Source of the DNA: Buddleja alternifolia
Lineage: Eukaryota > Streptophyta > Magnoliopsida > Lamiales > Scrophulariaceae
Length of the DNA stretch: 64,000 bases
NCBI GenBank assembly: GCA_019426215.1
Contig: CM033394.1
Coordinates: 13,970,195 to 14,034,194 of the forward strand
Direction of reading: 5' to 3'
Below are positions 21,715-34,101 of this stretch, in pieces (position 1 is the stretch's first letter; each line of letters starts with the position of its first letter). A program made the position numbers and the translations under genes. Under the pieces are notes generated by a model, which saw only the letters and a list, made by a program, of their open reading frames with translations, had not been told where the DNA came from and did not search any database.

Positions 21715-23929
21715 ATGGCATTTGCTAAAGTTCCCAAACTAACTAAGTCAAATTTTGACACGTGGAAAGTCAAAGCATTTACATATCTCTGTTCATGTGA
21801 TGATGACATGTGCGATATTATTTCAGATGGGCCAATCAAAATATATAAAGTTATCACAAGAGCGCCTGGAGCCACGGAAGAAACTCCCGATGGTTACGTT
21901 GAGAAACCAAAACATGAAAGGTTTTTAGATGAGCGTCGAAGAGTTAATTTGGACAATGTTGGTCGTAACGCTCTATATACGGCTATTGGTGATAATGACA
22001 ACTTATTCAACAAGATCAAGTCTTGCAAAACCACTAAAGAAATATGGGATAAGTTTGCTACAATTTGTGGTGGTTCAGCTCAGATCAAAGAAAACAAACT
22101 TTCCATTGCCAAGGAAAAGTTTAACGGATTTAAGATGCTACCCAATGAAACTTTAGAGCAATTAGATATAAGATTTACAGCTCTAGTTACAGAACTTACA
22201 TCGTTGGGAATGAATTTGCAGAATCGAGAAATGGTGGTTAAGATCTTTAGAAGTTTACCAAGTAAATTCCTAATGAAGACAACTGCTATGAGAGAATCAA
22301 ATATGTTGGATCTCCTAACTCTAGAAGACGCCTTTCCAGAGCTTAAAGCATTTGAGTTTGAGTTGAATTCTGCTAGTGATGTTGTGAGTAGTCCGGTGAT
22401 TGAATCTGGAATGCTTATAGCATCAATCAAAGGTAAATCGGGCAATAAAGGAAAGAATTTAGATATCAATGAAGAAGAGGAATTAGCTTTGCTGAATAGA
22501 TTCAGAAAGTTCTTGAGATATGAAAAGAAAGGAAAAGGTTTCAATAATCAAGGACAAAGCTCATATCAAGCGCCTTCTCCGATGCAACAACAGCTTCAAG
22601 CGCCTCAATATTTTGTTCCTTCACCTCAAGCGCCTGTTCAGTATCAAGCATCTATTCAAAATCTCTCAGCTCTAGTGGTCTCAAAACCACACATTGCAAG
22701 GTTAACAAATGAACAAAAGATGAAAACTAATCTTTGTTACAATTGCAGGAAACCAGGGCACTACCAGGTAAATTGTCATTACCCAAACGTATCCAAGCCC
22801 TCAAGGCAGGATTATTGGATAGAAACCAATTCAGGAGCAACCTTCGTCAATAAGGTTTGCTAGCGGAATCAGAACCAGCATCCGCACCAGAAGATTTAGA
22901 ATCATCAGAAGAGAGTAGCGATGATGATGAGCCATTGGATGACTCAGCGCTCATATGTCTCATGGCCAGAGATGATGAAGTGTCTCCTGAGGTAATCAAT
23001 GAATTATCTATTCCTCTCTCTTATGATGAATTACTTGACAAAGTCAAAGAATACTACAATGAATGTTAAGAAGCCACCAAAATATATCAAAATGATCTCG
23101 CTATTATCTCATCACTCACAAGAGATAAAGTAACGCTCAAAGCAGAGTTGCAAGTTCCGCAACAGTGCATTGAGAAGAACCAATCGCTTGAGAGTGAAAT
23201 TATTCAATTAAAAAGCAATCTTGATATAATAGTCAAGAGAGAAGCTGATTTGATCTCTAGACTTTCTAAATCAGAGCAGCTCATCTCATCATTATCAAAA
23301 GCTTCTAGAAAGTTGGATAATGTGACTGAAGTAACTAGATTATTTGGTGAGAAGACCGGTTTAGGATGCGACAAACACGGTACACAACCCAATAAATCTA
23401 ATGTTACGGCAAACAACAAAGGAAAGGGTGTTATCTTTGTTGAAAAGGTTCACAAGGTCAAACATAAAATGAACCTAGTGACAATGGTAAGAGGCCAAAT
23501 GAGAAAGTCAAAGCTAACTCAGGCAAGGGTAAGGCTAAGGCAAATGATTCACAAAGACGGATCTATCCAAACACTCAAAAGGCTAAAGATAAGTCTGACC
23601 ACTGTGAATCAAGCGCTAAGCGTCCAGCACCAAAACTGCAACCCATGCCAGCGCCAAGGAAATACCAACGTCAATATCCGAGACAGTCAAGATCATATTA
23701 TCGATACTATGATGATTATGATTATGACTATGATTATGACTACCATTATAATCAAGGATATTATTATTATACACCCAAAAAGCACACACAGCACGTTGCG
23801 AAACCCAAAAAGGCCAGTATTCCTACAGTGAAGACCAAGAAAATATGGGTTCCTAAAGTTCTAATTCAAACTAACAAAGTCACTAATGTTAAAGGACCCA
23901 AGCAACAATGGGTACCTGAACAGAAATAG
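21715..23929 (+). pseudogene. gag: Sire1 gag with zinc knuckle and coiled-coil tail
   Basis: The start MAFAKVPKLTKSNFDTWKVK and the string CDIISDGP are the UBN2-type gag N-terminus of Sireviruses. A single CX2CX4HX4C zinc knuckle (CYNCRKPGHYQVNC, about 22735-22776) binds RNA. After it the frame shifts: 22857-23069 is acidic (SSEESSDDDE), and 23148-23831 holds a long heptad-rich segment (CIEKNQSLESEIIQLKSNL), a predicted coiled coil. The last part (23645-23929) is Tyr/Asp-rich and ends with repeated WVPK motifs, which commonly precede the protease in this lineage. Sire2 keeps the unshifted reading across the first break, which shows that the shift near 22815 is secondary. Confidence 0.88.
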
Positions 23930-23943
23930 AACTTCCCTTTTGA

Positions 23944-24240
23944 TTGCAGGTACCTAGAGCTAGAGTCGATACGTCTGTGTGGTACTTCGATAGTGGATCA
24001 TCAAGGCACATGACTGGTTCCAAAGATCTTCTGATCAACTATCAAGCTGCCAATGGTCCTCCGGTTGTATTTGGTGACAACTCCAAAGGTAAAACCAAAG
24101 GTATAGGTACTGTGCATAGGGGGAACATCATGATAATTGATGTTTATTATGTTGAGGGTCTAAAGCACAATTTATTAAGCATAAGTCAATTTTGTGATAA
24201 AGGCTTTGAAGTTATATTCTCAAGTGAATCACCTCAACTT
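23944..24240 (+). pseudogene. Sire1 protease
   Basis: VWYFDSGSSRHMTG (near 23977-24018) contains the catalytic Asp-Ser-Gly of Copia proteases. VEGLKHNLLSISQFCDKGF is the conserved C-terminal block. The frame continues but loses the expected pre-integrase segment: near 24236 it jumps to a piece resembling its end. About 60 residues, including the HLxHxRxGH region, appear to be deleted. Confidence 0.85.
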
Positions 24241-25462
24241 CAAAACAATCTCTCAGCTTATAAGTCAAAATCTTGTAGAGGGATTACTAAATGGACCATT
24301 TCACAAGGATTGCCTTTGTGACGCTTGTCAAATGGGTAAACAAGTTAAATCATCGTTAAAGAGAAAACCTCATCTATCTACCTCTAGAATACTTGAACTA
24401 CTTCAAATGGATTTGTTTGGACCTATTCAAACGATCAGTGTAAGCGATAAGAAGTATACTTTGGTAATAGTAGATAATTTCTTTCGATTTACTTGGGTGG
24501 AATTTCTTTCATCCAAAAATGAAACATGTGACAAGTTAACAACGCTTATTCGGCAACTTCAAATATAGAAAAATTTTAAGGTTGCAAGAATAAGAAGCGA
24601 TCACGGTACTGAGTTTACTAACAAGATTGTTGAGAAGTTTTGTGCAGAAAATGGAATACATCATGAGTTTTCAGCTCACAGAACTCCCCAACAAAATGGT
24701 GTTGCTGAGCGCCGGAACCGAACGCTTAAAGAAGCAGCTAGGACTATGTTAGCAGAATCCAAGCTCGCTCCTAGGTTTTGGGCCGAAGCAATCAACACTG
24801 CCTGTTACACTCAAAACCGTTGCATGATCAACAAACAGCATGGGAAAACTCCATTTGAACTGTGGAAGGGACGTAAGTCAAATGTTTCATATTTTCATGT
24901 TTTTGGTTCTAAATGTTTTATCCATAATAATGGTTCCCAAAGTCTAAAGACATTTGATCCTAAAGCGGATGAGGGAATCTTTCTAGGCTACGCCAAGAAT
25001 GGAAAGAATTTTCGCATCCTCAATAAGATCAAATCGAAGGTTGATGAATCTATTCATGTTGTTTTTTATGATGCTAACCAAGAACCGAGTAAGGTTAATA
25101 TGAATGATGTAGGAGTTGAAGATCTATGTCATCAAGCGTCTAAGGTAACTATTGATGAAGATACTGACGACGATGATGAGATCTCAGTGCCACCTCCTAA
25201 GACCACTCGTGGGGTTAATATGGACAATATTGTAAAAAATGCTGATGATCATGAAGAGAGTGATCACCAAGGGCAAACAAGAATCTGTGAACTTGAAGCG
25301 CCTATGCAAGAGGATAATCAAACGTTTGTTCGTCAAGCGTCTGTTCAACCTCTTAACCCTTTCCAACCAGATAGACTATGGCTGCGTGATCATCCACCTG
25401 AGCAGATTATTTGAGATATTGAAGCGCCTGTTAGGACTAGAGCCGCTACGATCAATGAGGCT
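24241..25462 (+). pseudogene. Sire1 integrase
   Basis: CDACQMGKQVKSS is the second half of the zinc-binding module; its HxxxH half is lost with the upstream deletion. The core follows: LLQMDLFGPIQT (first Asp), IRSDHGTEFTN (second Asp, near 24590-24620) and HRTPQQNGVAERRNRTL (catalytic Glu, near 24680-24725). A stop at 24566 splits it. The C-terminal part (24746-25414) reads FHVFGSKCFIHN and GIFLGYA, the GKGY-like domain of Copia, and then an acidic linker to RT. A stop near 25412 ends the frame. Confidence 0.88.
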
Positions 25463-26551
25463 ATGTTCGCAAGCTTTCAATCTCAAATGGAACTTAAGAA
25501 AGTGGATGAAGCACTAAGCGACCCAAGTTGGATTGAAGCTATGCAAGAAAAGCTTAATCAGTTTGAACGAAATAAGGATTGGATGCTAGTACCAAGGCCA
25601 ACTCACCAAGGAGTTATTGGAATTAGATGGGTTTGTAGAAACAAGATGGATGAGAATGGCATTATGATAAGAAACAAGGCCAGACTCGTAGCTCAAGGAT
25701 ATTGCCAAGAGGAGGGTACTGACTTTGATGAGACATACGCTCCTGTCGCTCGTCTTGAAGCAATCCGCATGTTTCTAGCATATGCAGCGTTCAACAAGTT
25801 CATGGTGTATCAGATGGACGTGAAGAGTGCCTTCCGGAATGGTAAACTCCAAGAAGAAGTATATGTGGAGCAACCACCAGGATTCATCAACAATCATGGT
25901 AAGGGTATGGTTTACAAGCTAGACAAAGCACTTTATGGGCTTAAGCAAGCACCCCGAGCATGGTATGACACTCTCTCTATTTTCCTCATTGGTAAAGGCT
26001 TTTCAAAAGGCAGCGTTGATATTACGCTATTCAAAATTACCAATAACAAAGATATTCTCTTAGTCCAAATTTACGTTGATGATATAATATTTGGTTTTAC
26101 TAACAAGCGTCTGTGTGAGAAATTTTCGAAAATGATGCAAGAACAATTTGAAATGAGCATGATGGGTGAATTTACTTTCTTCTTAGGATTACAAGTTAAA
26201 CAACTTCATAATGGCATAATTATAAACCAAGCTAAATACACAAGAGATATGATTAAGAAATTTGGTATGGAAAATGCATCATATTCAAAAATTCCAATGA
26301 GCCAAACGCTTAAGCTAGATAAAGATAAAAGTGGAAAGAAAGTTGATATCACTAATTATAGAGGTATCATTGGATCACTTCTTTATCTTACTGCTAGTAG
26401 ACCTGATATTATGTTTTCGGTATGCATGTGTGCACGATTCCGAACCGATCCTAAAGAGTCTCACTTAATTGCTGCCAAGAAGATCCTTAAATACCTGAAA
26501 GGCACACAAAATGTGGCTTATGGTATCCTAGGGATTCTCCTTTTGAACTAA
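25463..26551 (+). pseudogene. Sire1 reverse transcriptase
   Basis: A 362-residue open stretch covers the whole Copia RT domain (PF07727 type). It has [81 protein letters not shown] and the catalytic IYVDDIIFG box near 26070-26097. [16 protein letters not shown] and [12 protein letters not shown] mark the end. This is the best-preserved enzyme of the window. The frame shifts at about 26530, just before RNase H, so no intact fusion can be made. Confidence 0.93.
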
Positions 26552-27018
26552 TTCGTTACTCAGATGCAGATTTTGCAGGTTGCAAAATAGATCGTAAAAG
26601 TACTAGTGGTACATGTCAATTTCTAGGTGATAGGTTAATCTCATGGCATAGTAAGAAGCAACAATCCATAGCTACCTCCACAGCCGAAGCTGAGTATGTA
26701 GCTGCAGGAAGTTGTTGTGCACAAGTATTATGGATGAGGTAACAACTTAGAGATTATGGAATAATCCTAGGTCCAACCCCTATTCATTGTGATAACTAAA
26801 GCGCTCTAGCCATGACTCAAAACCCTATTCTTCATTCCAGAACCAAACACATTGACATTAGATACCATTTTCTTCGTGACCACGTTCAAAAGAAAGATAT
26901 CTCCATGCACTTCATTGGAACTGACAAACAATTGGCAGATATCTTCACGAAAGCACTCAACCAACAATGTTTTCTCACTTTGAGAAGTGAATTAGGTATG
27001 ATTGATTTAAATGCTTAA
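26552..27018 (+). pseudogene. Sire1 RNase H
   Basis: Begins YSDADFAGCKIDRKSTSG and continues ISWHSKKQQSIATSTAEAEY, the conserved Copia RNase H (its acidic residues include the Asp of SDADFAG and the Glu of AEAEY). Two stops near 26740 and 26799 interrupt it. The end (26812-27018) reads HSRTKHIDIRYHFLRDHV and LADIFTKAL and stops at NA-TAA. The same C-terminus is seen on the minus strand in Sire3 at 63618. Confidence 0.92.
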
Positions 27019-27853
27019 TCATTTTGCATCATATTTTATTACACATATAATTTTGAGGGAATCCACTTGATTTATATCTAAAAGATTTTCCTAAATGGTA
27101 CAAGTTATCAAATTTAGGGGGAACCTTAAAGTTGTACTTAACCATAACTGCTAGCGTCAATGATCAAAATTTTCAGATGCATGATCATCAACGCTCAGCA
27201 TTTCTTTTACATAAAATATTGGTCACTCAAACATAAAAAGTCTTTTTAATCCTAAGTGTCTAATTTTTATATACCAACAAGTGTTAACAGTTAAGCGTTC
27301 AATCAATTCCAATCAACTCTTAATATAAAAATATTTTCTTTACAAGCCATGCATAAAGTTTACAAGCTTCTTTCGAAGTAGTAGGTAGACTCAAAAGTCT
27401 ATTTTGTATTCTACTCACACGCTTCTATCACATCAAACTGGCGGGTAATCAAAACTTTTAAAATGACGGTTCAGAAATAACACGTATTTTTGTACGTGTC
27501 AGTTTGCCATCAGGCGCGTGTGCTAAACTCTGAAAATACCAAACATTTTTCTTTTTTTAAAACTCGGATGTCAAATCATTATATATGAGAATTACCAAAT
27601 GTAACTTCTCTCTCCTACACAAAACTCGCGTCAGCAGTTAATAAATTTATGGCTGAGATTCAAAAGTCCTTACACTTGTCTAAATCATATAGAGACTAGA
27701 GAACACAAGTTTCAAAACTCTTTACTGTGTCATTTAAAATACAACTTCTGCAGAAAGACCATTCACTTTCACTCAAAAATTTCTGCAAAAATACAAATTT
27801 CTCTCTCTCTCTCTCAAAGCAAAAGAAAATCTCAGTTCACTCTACTTTCAAAA
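27019..27853 (+). promoter_or_regulatory. Leader between RNase H and the post-pol ORF of Sire1
   Basis: A non-coding 0.83 kb region. It holds a purine block TTTAGGGGGAACC (27113-27125), a GC block ATCAGGCGCGTGT (27509-27521), a TATA-like TATATATGAG (27580-27589) and a CT-repeat (about 27801-27818) close to the ATG at 27854. Sire3 has the same items in the same order on the minus strand. A promoter for a subgenomic mRNA is the simplest reading, but it is inferred. Confidence 0.5.
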
Positions 27854-30800
27854 ATGGCACCAAAGAAAGCTTCATCTACTTCTGACAAACTTATCATCAA
27901 GGTTACCGAAGGCCTTGTTGTCGATTGGAAATTCCTTTATGAACAACCTCAGATCAATCTAACAGACATGATGGACATGGTAGTCAAAGCTGGGCTTAAA
28001 CCTTTCTTGACCCAATACTCCTATCTGTTTCCAACTGAAGTCGACACCTTCTGGAAGACTGCTAAACTTTCAGAGGACAAGAAGTCTATCTCTTATCTAA
28101 TTGCTCTATCCAAGAAGGAGCCTCCCAAGGAATTTATTTTGTCTGCTGCCTCCATTGCCGAGAACTTCAATCTTCCAAATGAGGGTGAGGCATTGCATTG
28201 TGTTACTTTAAAACAAATCAAGGAAGCATGGACAACCATGAGTGCGTACGACGGTGTACCCTACACTCAATACTTTGAAAAGAAAGAACTGGTATCCAAA
28301 TACCGACTGTTGGCTGATTTCTGCAGCAAGATCATAGAATGCCGAGTGGGAACCTTTGATAAGGTGAACCCAGTACAATTTCAGATGATGATGGCTATAC
28401 TCCTCAACATCAAGATCAACTGGAGTGAGTACATTTTTGGAAGGTTTCGGGACTGTTTAAGCGCCTCGAATAAACCTTATGGGCTTGTTCTAAGTGACCT
28501 GCTGTACAAATCACAGTGTGTATACTCGTCTGGTCTCCCATTGAATAAGACCAAGTTGCTGGGAAGAAGGATTCTGAATAATCTCTTCAATCCTCCCAAA
28601 ATTGGTGGTGCTGCTAAACCACTATCTGAGAGTCTAGAGTACGTCAAGCGTCTGATGAGGAAGCGGAGCGTCCAGTGCCAGAAGAAGCCGTGAAGCGTCC
28701 GGCTGCAACAAAGAAGAGGGCTCCCAGAAAGCCCAAGGCTCAATTTGTCCCTTCTCCTCAAAAGGATGATGAGGAAACCGATGAGGATGCTGAGGACAAG
28801 TTACCTCTCAAGGGGAGGAAATTGGAAGGGATCATCAAACAAATAGACTTTGAAGAACCAGCTGTTGATCCTCCCGCTGCACCGCTTAAGCTCGTTGAAG
28901 GAGTCAACGTGAAGAAAATCTTCAAGCGTTCGAGGACTAGCAAGCATCGAGTTGCTCCTATTCCTGAGGAGCCTGAGACTGTTGAGCCAAGCGCTCAAGT
29001 TGCTGTTGAGCCAAGCGCTCAAAGTATTGCTGTTGAGACAAGTTCTCAGGGTAAGTTTATTTCTTCCCACAACATTTCTATTCCTACATCTGTAAAAGAT
29101 CCTGCTCTTATAGAGGATAGTTCTTGTATTACGGCTATAGTTCCAATTGCTGCTGAAGCATCAACAGATGTCCTCCTAGATGTTGAGATGACAGAAGTTG
29201 TGGCTATTGCTAAAGATGTTGCCGCAGAAGTTGCTGCAATTAAACATGAGGAACCTGCTCTCAAAGAGGTTCAGTCATCAATCCCTATTCCAGCTATAAC
29301 ATAGGCACGCTCAGAAGGTCAGAGCGTTGCTGAAGACTTTACAAAGCCAAGGCACTTCTTCCAACTGGACCCGCTGAAGACGATTGATCATTCGATCAAC
29401 TACATGCCTCGAGCACTTGAAGAAGATTTCATTCCTTCCGGATATAATGAAGACAGATATATTGCTGCTGAGAATGAGATTGCCCTGTTGATTGATATCG
29501 ACAATAAAATCAGGGATATCGTGTTTAACATTGAGATGACAGAAATTAAGAGAAAGTATTATAGAGCCATTGAACTAGGAAGAACTCCTGGTCAAATACC
29601 GTCTTCTCTCATTCTCCAACAAGACAGACAAGGAGGTAGAACTCCTAGATGTGATGTGGATCTCATTGAACTATAATATTCGTGTATATGAGCCTCTTCG
29701 CCCTAGCTTTCTCAATCCATCAGAGGCAGTATTGAACCGAGAAGGTTACACACACTTTCCTCATATTGCGAATAGTCTTGAAAACCAAGCTCTGGTCAAT
29801 CCACTTCGCCTATGGAAAAATAAAGCAGTTCATGCCCGTGAGCGTCTAGAATCTCTCACAGATTTGATCCAAACTGAAGCTAATGCATATTTTGATAGCG
29901 TCTGGAATGCTAGCTAACAGACCGATAGATATCGTTTTGAATCTGTCCGAGATATTCACCATGAAGGCATTAGAGCTATTGTCAACGCTAGCACAGACTA
30001 CTGCATAAACGAAGTCAATTGGGTTGAAGCTTACATGGGCAACAAGTACACCTTCTCAGAATTAGTCCAAGCTCCCCATTTGTTCGGCATAGGCATGCAT
30101 GACAAGAAGCGTTATTTCGCCAAGTATTGCCTAAAGAAGCGTCAACAGAGAGTTAGACCTGTTCTAAAGCTCCCACTAATTAGACATCAAGTTGAATAAT
30201 GTCTACGTCAAGAGCTTCACAGACTATCCATTACTCCTCTACATTTCAACGCTCAAGTGTCTACCAGTGGCAGTACTCAAATTACTAGTCTGAATTTCGC
30301 TCCCAGCCACTGTGAAGATAATTTTAACTTGATGGTGAAGATTATGACTCCTTTATCTCTTTTCGACAAAATCTTCACTGCCAATCTCCGACAATGGAAC
30401 GACTCCGTCATCAACTCTTTTCGAGGATATCCTCTGCTCCCTTCTATCCGCAAAGAGGTACTCAATCATTATGAGTTTGTCCTCTCACTGCTTGAAAGAA
30501 ATCAGGGATTAGCTCAAGCGATCTATCCATATTTAGATGAGTACTACGCTGCTTACGTGCCTGAGGATCAGCGTCTCAAGTCTCTTCCCTCTGACTGCTT
30601 GATTAGATTCTCTCGCAATTCCTCTCCAGACTCCATTTTCTCTATCTGTCGAGCGCCGTCCAAAGTCTTTCCGCATCATGTGCTTGACATCATTGGTCCC
30701 ATGCACATCAGGGCCATTGATAGTCCTCTTCGCACATTTATTTCTGGTTCTTGCTGTTCTAGATCCAGACTCACTGAACTTATGGAAGCTTCGTCCACTT

Positions 30801-32062
30801 CTCTTGCCGATTTAGCAAATTGGAACTTCCAATTCGATGACTTTCGCCAAGCAGAGTCAGCACCTGAGGAAGCTCCTGCTAAGACAATTGAAGCGTCCAC
30901 TTCCGTATTTGCCAATTTTCCAGCGTCTGTTGAAGAACCCGTTCAAGCGTCTCCACCAGAGGATATTCCTGACGCTCCTGAACCGGTTGATGCTGATATT
31001 GCTGAGGATCTCTCTCTTGACGTACGAGGTACTGCCTTTGATCCAGCATATCAAGCTCCCCTTGACTCTCTTAAACACTCATCCAGATTCAAGCGACTGA
31101 CTCCTCAAGTGGTTCAATCAGATGAGAGTCAATCTTTTGGTCCTTTGCTCAAATCCGTTCTGGAGGATATAAGTGTTCATCCTACTCAGAATGAAGAATC
31201 CCTTCACCGGATTAAAGACGATTTGGCAAAAATTGAGACTCACGTTATGAGCGCTCAGATTGCTCATATGCGTAGTTCAGCTCAAAAGGCTGTTGGTGAG
31301 TGCAAACAAACTTTTCAAGAAATGCATGATGCTACTCATGCCCACCAACTTGCCATGAAAGAAGAGTAGAAAAGCGCCTCGAAACCCTAGAGACATCTCT
31401 CAATGATGCTACCAACGCCAAGCTTGTTGCACTGCAGGAACGCTTCGACAAGCGTCTGGAGGACATCTCCAACTCTATGTCTCAGATTGCTCATCAGGTA
31501 AGTTTACTTACAAAACACTTTCTGAAGTCTGATGATGGCAATAAGGGGGAAGAGAAGAAGAAAGGAGAAACGAGGAAAACGTCTAGTTCAAGAGCTCAAG
31601 AACCTACGCCTCTCAAGCGTCAAGTCTTAACCTCTCCTTCTGCGCTAAGTCTCCCATCTTGGATAACTGCTTTAAAAGTAAGTGACTCTGGAGCGCCTAG
31701 TAGAACACTAAGGGAACCTCCAAGAGCACTATATCCAAATCTACCAATACCTACAAGAGCAATGTTAGAACAGTTTGACATCCCTCTTCAAAGATCATCC
31801 ATTCCAGAACGTTCAGATCCCAAAAGCTGAAGAGAGGCAGATGTCTGACTTCATCCGAACTTTCAGAATTTGTCTAAGGTATATTGGTATTGATCCAACT
31901 GACTGGGACAAACACTTTACTACTTTCAAGAAGAGACAACAAGAACAAAATAAGCTCATAATCAACAAAGATCATGAAGCGATGATGACCTTGAAAGATA
32001 ATCTGACTGAAGCTATCCGAGCTGAAACGCCCAAGCGATACAAAGTTAGATCAAGTCATTAA
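27854..32062 (+). pseudogene. Sire1 post-pol (env-like position) ORF
   Basis: A long extra gene between RNase H and the 3' LTR. It begins MAPKKASSTSDKLIIKVTEG; residues 1-270 form a probable globular domain (VDWKFLYEQPQINLTDMMDM, then FCSKIIECRVGTFDKVNP). A Lys/Pro/Glu-rich, AAGCGYC-word-rich middle follows (28675-29304), then segments at 29404-29917, 30257-31369, 31477-31830 and 31775-32062, with a helical, probably coiled C-terminus. Frameshifts and stops separate the pieces. Sire3 encodes the same layout. Sireviruses often have an ORF here called env-like, but I see no signal peptide, membrane span or fusion-type segment. Function unknown. Confidence 0.75.
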
Positions 32063-32280
32063 AGCTTTTTGATTTGCATTATCTATATTCTTGTCTCTCA
32101 TATTTTGTTTGTTTAAGTTGTAAAAATGCTTGTAACTCTCGATATATATACAATGCATTTTTCAGCTGAAACATCTCGTTGAAGCGTAACTAATTTTAAC
32201 TAACCGTATCTAATCAAAGCTAACTTTTATTTTGGCTATCTAACTCTTGAACTATAAAAGAGTAAGTATTGCCATCATCA
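32063..32280 (+). other. 3' untranslated region of Sire1
   Basis: AT-rich, with no gene. Confidence 0.6.
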
Positions 32281-32293
32281 AAAAGGGGGAAAT
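32281..32293 (+). promoter_or_regulatory. Polypurine tract of Sire1
   Basis: AAAAGGGGGAAAT lies directly before the 3' LTR. Confidence 0.9.
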
Positions 32294-33831
32294 TCTTAGG
32301 AATTTCATGTTAGCTGTTTTGGTGATGACAATTAGGATTTTTCTGTTAGACCCCAAAATATGTAAGTTTGTTTTTCAGCTTTGAAGCGTTAGATTTGTAA
32401 TAGGCTTTGCTTTATTCTTATTTTAGATTGTTAGGTTAAGCTGTCTTAGACTAAGCGCCTGATATGTTCTGGGTGAGTTTATCAGAAGTATAGTTTGAAG
32501 ACTCAAGCGCCTGAAGTCTGAATAAATATGAAGATTCCAAGTGTCACCTTATGGATCGAAGTAATTCAAGGATTGATTAAGCTTCTATCAATGACTGATT
32601 TCACCTGAATCTATTTCTAAAGTCCAGAAGGAGTTTAATGCAAATATTCTCAAATGCATTAAATGCCAATGGGCATTTAATTCAAATGCATTAAATGCTG
32701 ATAAGAGCATTAAATATGATATTCACTTTCAGACGTACGGAGAAGCCACCTTATTGGACTGTCAACTATTCAAAGACTGCAGCACCAACTATTGTGCAGC
32801 AGATTTTCAAGAAAAAGGACAAAAGTTGTTCACTCGCGAAAGTGAGAGACACGCGCCCTTGCATGTGTCAAACAGACACTTTTTCCAAGAATGCCTATAA
32901 ATAGGACTTCAAGAACAAGCCAAACAGAGAAAACAATTATCAAGTCGAATTGCTGTTGCATTGAAGTCTCATTCCCTACAATCTCAGAAAAGCCAAAACT
33001 TTCAAGAAAATATTCTCTTTGCTTTTCTTCAAATCCTGAAACAGTCAACCCAATTTCTCAAACATTCTTTACGGAGAAACCCACATTACTACTGAGATAT
33101 TCCTAGTTGTTTGAATTTTATTAAAATCAAACAAACCTTTTAGAAAAACCCTATCCAAGCCTCGCGATCTGTGTGAAGTCGAAGTTGGATACTTGCCATA
33201 TTTCTGGGTGAAAGAAGCAAGGGGATTAAAGTGATTTGGAGTAGAAATCTGTGTGATGAAGGAGCTCAAGTCATCGACATCCATCTCTCCCTAATTTGTA
33301 GAAGATTCTGTGTGATTCTTTAAGAATCATTTTAGTGGATTACCTCCAAGTGTTCGAGGAGAAGAAGGACGTAGTTGGGATTACACCACCCAACGAACCT
33401 TACAAATATTGTTCTTTACTTTACTTTCAGCATTCATATTGTCATATCATAATCTGATAAAGTAAAACTTAATCAAACGCTAAGCAACTAAATACATTTT
33501 CTGTGACGCTAAAGCTTTCAAAGAAAAGACTCAAAAAATTTATTCCGCTGTGCTAACACTGATCAAAGAAGTGAACGCTCAAACCTACTTGGTTGTAGTA
33601 TTCAAGTCTTGAAATCTTTGTTAACTTTCTAAAAACAGTCTTCGTTAGACGCTTCGCCAAAGCACCTATATTTTAAGTGAACGCTTAAGTCAAGAGTTAG
33701 ACACTTCAAGCGTCTACTTTTCAAGCATCCAAAAACCTTTTTAATACGAATCTTTTGAAGCCGAAAAAGACTTCAGGGTCTATTCAACCCTCCCCTTTCT
33801 AGACCCTTTCGTATGCCACTTGGGACCAACA
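32294..33831 (+). repeat. 3' LTR of Sire1
   Basis: 1538 bp, starting TCTTAGG (one change from TGTTAGG) and ending CCAACA. It lacks 26 bp between two CAAGCGTC words compared with the 5' LTR. Confidence 0.95.
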
Positions 33832-33836
33832 ATAGG

Positions 33837-34096
33837 TCTAATGATTCAACGAGATTATTTATATGGATAACAGATCAAATTGAGCCTCGCATGCGCCTTA
33901 GTTACCTTTCATACTTAAGTTTCAATCGTTTGCTTATCCTTGCTTTTGTTCTTAACACGTTTATTTGAATTACTCTTTACTAATCTTAAACTAAATCCCA
34001 AGTCCTAGTGGTTTGACAACCCAGACGTAGTCCACTTTTATTACTATGGACAATTAGTGCACTTGCCGTTAAAGCACGTTAGCGATTAGCGTGCCA
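33837..34096 (+). repeat. 3' LTR of the Gypsy element, right part
   Basis: Continues the Gypsy LTR from TCTAATGATTCAACGAGATT to TTAGCGTGCCA, matching 9011-9263. Confidence 0.88.
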
Positions 34097-34101
34097 GCGT
34101 G

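Larger units (their letters stand above)
20054..33831 (+). mobile_element. Sire1: Sirevirus-type Copia retrotransposon with a post-pol ORF
   Basis: A 13.8 kb element from TGTTAGGAATTTC to GGGACCAACA with perfect ATAGG duplications. LTRs of 1564 and 1538 bp are nearly identical, so the insertion is young compared with its Gypsy host. The order is gag with zinc knuckle, protease, integrase, RT and RNase H (the Copia order), followed by a 0.83 kb leader and a roughly 4.2 kb extra reading frame. Large size, a long gag with a coiled-coil tail and a post-pol ORF fit the Sirevirus/Maximus lineage. Several frameshifts and a pre-integrase deletion make it non-autonomous. Confidence 0.95.
7944..34096 (+). 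mobile_element. Athila/Tat-like Gypsy LTR retrotransposon with Sire1 nested in its 3' LTR
   Basis: LTRs of about 1.32 kb start TGATAAGAGT (7944 and 18991). The 3' copy resumes after Sire1 at 33837 and ends GCCA at 34096. The flanks are GCATG (7939-7943) and GCGTG (34097-34101). Gene order is gag, protease, RT, RNase H, integrase, then a post-pol ORF, which is the Gypsy order with integrase last. The tRNA-Asp-type primer site, a TLRSGK-like motif after gag, and the 3' untranslated text around TTGGGGATAATGTTTG fit the Athila/Tat group. Every gene has stops or frameshifts, so this copy is dead. Without the nested DNA it is about 12 kb. Confidence 0.9.

Noticed and set aside
22080..22544. 154-residue minus-strand frame
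   Set aside because: Antisense shadow of Sire1 gag; an equivalent shadow occurs over Sire2 gag.
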